Shown: piece by piece, positions 60,264 to 64,000 of the stretch
How the letters are laid out: each line of letters opens with the position of its first letter
Position numbering within the stretch: the first letter of the stretch is position 1
Assembly (NCBI RefSeq): GCF_027563465.1
Contig: NZ_JAPFQA010000016.1
Span: forward strand, 1-64,000
From: Mesorhizobium qingshengii
GTDB lineage: Bacteria > Pseudomonadota > Alphaproteobacteria > Rhizobiales > Rhizobiaceae
DNA length: 64,000 nucleotides
Reading direction: 5' to 3'
Position numbers and translations under genes: made by a program
Notes under the pieces: generated by a model
Told to the model about the DNA's origin: nothing
Database searches by the model: none
The model's input: the letters and a program-made list of their open reading frames with translations, nothing else

Positions 60264-61400
60264 ATGGCGCGCTATAAGCTGACTGCCGGAATGGTGAAGG
60301 CTGCGAAGGGGAGTTTAGGCGACGGTGGCGGCCTATGGTTGATGCCGCGGGGCGAAAAACAGTATTGGGTTTTCATATACCAGCGCCATGGTCGGCGGCG
60401 GGAAATGGGTCTCGGTCCATTGGAGGCTGTAAGCCTCGCCGACGCGCGCGACAAGGCCGATGAGGTTCGCAAGATTCTGCATGCTGGACGGGATCCATTT
60501 AGGGAGGCGTCGTTCCGGCAAGTCGATAATCGCGTTCCGACGTTCGGCGATTATGCGGATGAGTATATAAAGGACCACGCCTCACAATGGCGAGGCGGCA
60601 AGACGGAGATTGGATGGAAGTCGTCACTGGAGGTGCATGCCAAGGGCCTTCGAAAGCTACCCGTCAACGAGGTACGAAGGGCCGACGTCGTTCGCGTCAT
60701 CAAGCCAATCTGGCACGCGAAGGCCGAGACAGCCAAGAAGACGCTGGATCGCATCGCTGCTGTGCTAGAACTTGCCACCGACATGGAACTGCGCACTGGC
60801 CCTAATCCCGCTCGTATGGATGCGAAGGCGCGCGAGAAGGCGCTGGGTACACAGGCTGCGGCAGGCAATCACGACTCGATGCCCTATGCGGACTTACCGA
60901 AGTTTTTTGCCAGCATCCCCGACAGTATGGCGGGCAGGGCGCTGCGCTTCCTGATCTTGAATGCGAATCGCACTGGCGAGGTCCGCTTCGCCGATTGGGC
61001 TGAGATCGACATGGAGGCCAGCGTGTGGACGATCCCCGCTACGAGGATGAAAGAGCCGCGCGAACATCGCATACCGCTGACCGACGCTGCCATTGCCGTT
61101 CTAGGCGAGGCTGGCGAGGGGCTTGTATTCAAGGGTGCACGGCGCGACCGACCGATCGGCGAAGTTGCGATGGCCAAGCTGCTAGCGAAGGAGGTTGGCA
61201 AGTACACAGTGCATGGTTTCCGCACATCGTTCAGGACGTGGGCTCAGGAGCATGGATATCCGGACGAGCTGGCAGAGCCGGCATTGGCGCACGAAAAGCG
61301 CAGCAAGGTGCAACGCGCTTATGCCCGCTCAGACGTTCTAGAAAGGCGTCGCGAGATGATGGAAGCTTGGTCTAGATATTGTGTAAGTGAGGCGCAATAG
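60264..61400 (+). CDS. Tyrosine-type site-specific integrase
   Basis: 378 residues. The N-terminal 85 residues form an arm-binding domain of the P4/DUF4102 type (GDGGGLWLMPRGEKQYWVF). The catalytic domain contains Arg236 (NANRTGE), Lys263, His317 and Arg320 (HGFRTSFR), His343 (LAHE) and Tyr353 (RAYARSD), all six expected residues. So it is a complete integrase and marks the left end of an element. The two AATTAGGAAAG copies at 60237 and 60249 contain its ribosome site. In 59946-60263 there is no gene and no tRNA attachment target. Confidence 0.95.
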   Translation: MARYKLTAGMVKAAKGSLGDGGGLWLMPRGEKQYWVFIYQRHGRRREMGLGPLEAVSLADARDKADEVRKILHAGRDPFREASFRQVDNRVPTFGDYADEYIKDHASQWRGGKTEIGWKSSLEVHAKGLRKLPVNEVRRADVVRVIKPIWHAKAETAKKTLDRIAAVLELATDMELRTGPNPARMDAKAREKALGTQAAAGNHDSMPYADLPKFFASIPDSMAGRALRFLILNANRTGEVRFADWAEIDMEASVWTIPATRMKEPREHRIPLTDAAIAVLGEAGEGLVFKGARRDRPIGEVAMAKLLAKEVGKYTVHGFRTSFRTWAQEHGYPDELAEPALAHEKRSKVQRAYARSDVLERRREMMEAWSRYCVSEAQ

Positions 61401-61433
61401 TCACAAGATAGGCCATAACGGGCCAATTGCATC

Positions 61434-61462
61434 TTGACATGAAATACTGTTCGGCATATTGT
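61434..61462 (+). promoter_or_regulatory. Sigma70-type promoter ahead of the alpA-like gene
   Basis: TTGACA (61434-61439), 17 bases, TATTGT (61457-61462), about 155 bases before the AlpA-like start. A region of interleaved CTTGTCG/CGACTC copies follows at 61470-61500 and may bind a repressor. No gene between 61401 and 61616. Confidence 0.6.
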
Positions 61463-61616
61463 TGGGGCAAGTCGGCGCTTGTCGCCGCGACTCGCTTGTC
61501 CCGCCAAATCAAACGGCGGCCCTAACCCCAATCCTTCCATTTCAGTTTTGAAGCACGCTTTCGGCGTGTGTGGATTTCCGCGCCTCATGGTGTCGGATGC
61601 AACGGGGAATTTCAAA

Positions 61617-61820
61617 ATGACAGCAAACGACAACAACCGCCTAATTGGGGTCCGTGAGGTGATGAAACGCACTTCGCTATCGCTCACCTTCATCAAACGC
61701 TTGCGCAAGGCAGACGATTTCCCGCGGGCGGTGCCACTTGGCGACAGGCGGATTGGATTCGTTGAGAGCGAAATCGGCGACTGGATCGCTGGCCGGATGG
61801 CAGCGAGGGCTGCAGCATGA
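61617..61820 (+). CDS. AlpA-family helix-turn-helix protein
   Basis: 67 residues from ATG 61617 after GGGGAA. The HTH: LIGVREVMKRTSLSLTFIKRL, the winged MerR/AlpA type used by phage-satellite excisionases and activators (binding to the IS or int promoter). It overlaps the start of the next gene by four bases. It probably regulates the integrase or excision. Confidence 0.8.
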   Translation: MTANDNNRLIGVREVMKRTSLSLTFIKRLRKADDFPRAVPLGDRRIGFVESEIGDWIAGRMAARAAA

Positions 61821-62098
61821 AGCCCTATTCCGAAATGTCCCTCGCAGAACTCGACGCAGAGCTGGCAGCCATCCGCGCCGTGCAAGCCTGGCGCCGTGAG
61901 CAGCGGATGGCGTCCATTCGCCTTCCTGATGGTCGTGAACTCCCACGTATCCGCCACAGCAAGCCCCACGCCTGCTCGGATTGTGGCGTGGCAGACGGCG
62001 ACCTTCACGCCGCGTGGTGCCAGCATGAGCCGTGCCCGTCATGCGGCGGCCAGCTTATTTCCTGCCTTTGCTTCGACGGCGAGGAGCGCGCCGCCTGA
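61817..62098 (+). CDS. Small protein with two CxxC-type zinc motifs
   Basis: 93 residues, starts ATGA over the stop of the AlpA-like gene. The N-terminal half is a helix (MSLAELDAELAAIRAVQAWRREQ). The C-terminal half holds CSDCG and CPSCGG plus further Cys/His, enough for a zinc ribbon. No family recognised; phage-type small zinc proteins often act in replication or host takeover. Length and spacing suggest a real gene. Confidence 0.6.
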   Translation: MKPYSEMSLAELDAELAAIRAVQAWRREQRMASIRLPDGRELPRIRHSKPHACSDCGVADGDLHAAWCQHEPCPSCGGQLISCLCFDGEERAA

Positions 62099-62205
62099 TT
62101 TCAGCCCCTGCGGCCTAGCGTCAATTGTAACCCTGCCGGCAAGTGCCGCGGGCGCGTTCTCTCTTTTAGTGACTAAGAAACTTCCAAAACTGGGAACACC
62201 ACACA

Positions 62206-62454
62206 GTGCAAATCTTAGCAATCCGACCGGAAGCGGGCGGACGAACCCTTGCACGCTTCGACCTTCAGTTGGTCGACGGCGTGCGACTCTACAATCTGAA
62301 GCTGACAGAGAAGGCGGACGGCCGGCGCCGTGTATTTGCGCCGTCTGCCTTCGGCTACCCGGCCGCAACCTTCACCACAGAAATTGCCGAACAAATCGTG
62401 CGTGCCGCAGGCGTCGCATTGGGAGAGAATCCGAGTGAACGTACCGCAGACTGA
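62206..62454 (+). CDS. Hypothetical small protein of the integrative element
   Basis: 82 residues, start GTG 62206, predicted beta-rich N-terminal half (LQLVDGVRLYNLKLTEKADGRRRVFAPS) and a helical end. A similar small ORF commonly precedes the replication ATPase in rhizobial elements, from memory. It overlaps the next gene by 20 bases. Function unknown. No gene is seen in 62099-62205. Confidence 0.55.
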   Translation: MQILAIRPEAGGRTLARFDLQLVDGVRLYNLKLTEKADGRRRVFAPSAFGYPAATFTTEIAEQIVRAAGVALGENPSERTAD

Positions 62455-63916
62455 AATAGACCCTTATGACTTCTCTTGGAAAAACCTCTCGCGGATAACA
62501 TCGACCGATAATCGCGCTGCTGACATAACCTGGCCCGACACCCCGGCCGGACAGCGGATGAAGGAACTTACTGAGCGCCTGCCGCTGGTGGATCCCGAGA
62601 TCGATGCTGCCGCCAAACGTTTCGCCGCGAAGCCGCAGATTTCTGAAAAGGTGCTGGAGCGTCGAGAGCGGTACGCTGCGGAGGCAGAAGCCGAGGCGGA
62701 AGCTAAAGCTATTGCCGATACGAAAGCGCCAGTCACCAAGACCACCAGAAAGTCGATTGTCGCCACGCCATTCGAACTGCGCGACCCCGCAAGCCTGCCT
62801 GAGCGCGATTGGCTCTTTGGTCGCCATTATATCCGCAAGTACCTTACCTCTACGGTAGGCGCAGGCGGTGGTGGAAAGTCCGCGCATGCGGTTTCCGAGG
62901 CCCTGTCGATGGTTACCGGCCGGCCTCTTCTTGACCCTGAAGGACCGCTGACAAAAACGTTGCGTGTTTGGTACGTTAACGCGGAAGATCCGCAAGACGA
63001 GATCGACCGCCGTTTCCATGCTGCGGCAAAACACTTCAACGTTACCGCTGAGCATATTGGCGGCCGTCTCTACACCGACTCCGGTCGCGAGCAGGAGTTC
63101 GTAATAATGCGGCAGGAAGGACGCAACCTTGCCGTCTGCCAGCCACTAATCGACGAAATGGTGGCGGAAATCAAACGGCGAGAAATCGACGTCGTGATCA
63201 TCGATCCGCTGGTATCAACGCACGAAGTTCCGGAAAACGACAATTCGGCGATGCAACGTGTGGCCAAGGCCTGGACCGAGGTTGCTGATAAAGCGAACTG
63301 TTGCGTCGAGGTCATCCACCACGTCGTTAAAAGCCAGAACGAAGTCACGGCCGACAGCGCGCGCGGCGGTGGGGCGTTGAAGGACAAGACCCGCGGCATG
63401 CGTGTCATCAATCCCATGACGGCGTCGGAGGCCGAGAAGGTCGGCATTGAAGGCCCGGACGGATATTTCAGGATCGACCAAAGCAAGGTGAATCTAGTCG
63501 CGTCCGGTCGGAGCCAGTGGCGCCGCTTTGCTTCCGTGCCGCTTGGAAACGGCACGATCTCTAACAAGACCGGCGACGAGATCGGCGTTGTTGAGTCGTG
63601 GCGCTGGCCTTCATCGAGCGCGTTAGCTGAGCGTGTGGCGGAAACTCGCCGCGCAGCCGTAGCAGACGTGCCCGAGGACATGCTTGCTGGATTGAAGGTT
63701 AGGCTACACGCGAGTCACTACAAGGAATCGGCGCAGGCCGGGAATTGGGCTGGTAAGTTGGTGGCTGAAATCTTTGGCCTCGATCCGAAAACTGACCGCG
63801 AGCAGATAAGGGCGATGCTTGCCGGATGGATAGATGCCGGCGAGTTGGAAATCGTCGACATCATGGACGCCTATAGGCACCTAAAACCGCACATAAAACC
63901 AACTGCGGCACTTTGA
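62435..63916 (+). CDS. RecA-like AAA ATPase / replicative helicase (RepA type)
   Basis: 493 residues from GTG 62435. N-terminal 110 residues have an acidic coiled stretch (AEAEAEAEAKA near residue 85). The ATPase follows: Walker A GAGGGGKS at about 142-149, Walker B near 250 (VDVVIIDPL), then a hydrophobic strand and the sensor. The fold is that of DnaB-like or RSF1010 RepA-type helicases (AAA_25). In integrative elements it usually drives self-replication. It overlaps the previous gene and is followed by a repeat cluster. Confidence 0.8.
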   Translation: MNVPQTEIDPYDFSWKNLSRITSTDNRAADITWPDTPAGQRMKELTERLPLVDPEIDAAAKRFAAKPQISEKVLERRERYAAEAEAEAEAKAIADTKAPVTKTTRKSIVATPFELRDPASLPERDWLFGRHYIRKYLTSTVGAGGGGKSAHAVSEALSMVTGRPLLDPEGPLTKTLRVWYVNAEDPQDEIDRRFHAAAKHFNVTAEHIGGRLYTDSGREQEFVIMRQEGRNLAVCQPLIDEMVAEIKRREIDVVIIDPLVSTHEVPENDNSAMQRVAKAWTEVADKANCCVEVIHHVVKSQNEVTADSARGGGALKDKTRGMRVINPMTASEAEKVGIEGPDGYFRIDQSKVNLVASGRSQWRRFASVPLGNGTISNKTGDEIGVVESWRWPSSSALAERVAETRRAAVADVPEDMLAGLKVRLHASHYKESAQAGNWAGKLVAEIFGLDPKTDREQIRAMLAGWIDAGELEIVDIMDAYRHLKPHIKPTAAL

Positions 63917-63998
63917 AAACGCGGTGCCGCAAAGAGGTGCCGCAAGTGACGCAAATACTGCGGCGCGGCACCTATACCCCTTGTGGGGATAGTGCCGC
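63905..63998. repeat. Cluster of five GTGCCGC/GCGGCAC repeats
   Basis: GTGCCGC occurs in direct orientation at 63924-63930, 63937-63943 and 63992-63998, and inverted at 63905-63911 and 63965-63971. The last two form a hairpin together with CTATACCCC / GGGGATAG between them. It follows directly after the ATPase gene and looks like iterons of a replication origin, although it may also be a regulatory region. The window ends here, so more copies may follow. Confidence 0.75.
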
Positions 63999-64000
63999 AC

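Larger units (their letters stand above)
60264..64000 (+). mobile_element. Left part of an integrative element (prophage satellite or similar)
   Basis: Integrase, AlpA-like excisionase/regulator, two small hypothetical genes and a RecA-like ATPase follow each other on the plus strand, with a cluster of repeats after them. The order int-alpA-(small ORFs)-helicase is that of phage satellites and small integrative elements. The window ends within it, so type and right end are not determined; the left junction probably lies in 59946-60263. Confidence 0.7.

Overview
The window looks like chromosome from a Mesorhizobium-type alphaproteobacterium (Hyphomicrobiales/Rhizobiales). The grounds are the high GC content, rhizobial-style proteins throughout, and the diagnostic very-long-chain lipid A block acpXL-fabF2XL-fabF1XL-adhXL-lpxXL at 49.3-54.2 kb. 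Gene density is high with short operons on both strands. The last 4 kb enters an integrative element that runs off the right edge.

Layout. 0-5 kb: an MttB-family methyltransferase, a 4Fe-4S protein, a dienelactone hydrolase and a BaiN-type flavoprotein. 4.8-9.4 kb: a DUF1801 gene, an arsR-SRPBCC-membrane protein operon, and an ECF sigma factor overlapping a VWA-domain membrane protein. 9.4-14.8 kb: glutamine amidotransferase, betaine-homocysteine methyltransferase, an XRE regulator, a fatty acid desaturase and a PhnD-like binding protein. 14.8-20.4 kb (minus): a second MttB, a dimethylglycine/sarcosine dehydrogenase-like FAD+GcvT protein, and a protein with every catalytic and metal residue of the DMSP lyase DddP. 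20.6-30.1 kb: phospholipase D-like protein, two tandem MFS transporters, prolyl oligopeptidase, class III aminotransferase and small proteins. 30.4-33.0 kb: a valine catabolic pair (acyl-CoA dehydrogenase, 3-hydroxyisobutyrate dehydrogenase) split by a four-helix-bundle gene bracketed by oppositely oriented heptamer repeats. 33.2-38.3 kb: a cupin of the DMSP-lyase-like family overlapping cobQ, then VOC, AraC, TauE/SafE and TerB genes. 38.4-44.8 kb (minus): a complete peptide ABC transporter with an M20 deacylase. 45-49 kb: L,D-transpeptidase and a small ATP-grasp / FAD oxidoreductase / methyltransferase group.

49.3-54.2 kb is the lipid A C28 acyl cluster. In it FabF2XL has no nucleophile cysteine (it looks like a chain-length-factor partner of FabF1XL), and fabZXL is absent. 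54.4-56.2 kb holds a slipin gene downstream of two adjacent, aberrant tRNA-like genes with a good promoter; this resembles parts of RtcB-type RNA-repair loci, but no rtcB is present here. 56.3-59.9 kb: histidine phosphatase and a secreted caspase-like TPR protein. 60.2-64 kb: tyrosine integrase, AlpA-like regulator, two small ORFs, a RecA-like AAA ATPase and an iteron-like repeat cluster.

The most interesting points are: (1) an MttB / DMGDH-like / DddP operon plus a separate DMSP-lyase-type cupin in a probable soil bacterium; (2) the heptamer-bracketed four-helix-bundle cassette; (3) the tRNA-like pair with slipin; (4) the FabF1/FabF2 catalytic/non-catalytic pair. All functional statements are from reading the sequence and from memory of families; no searches were run.
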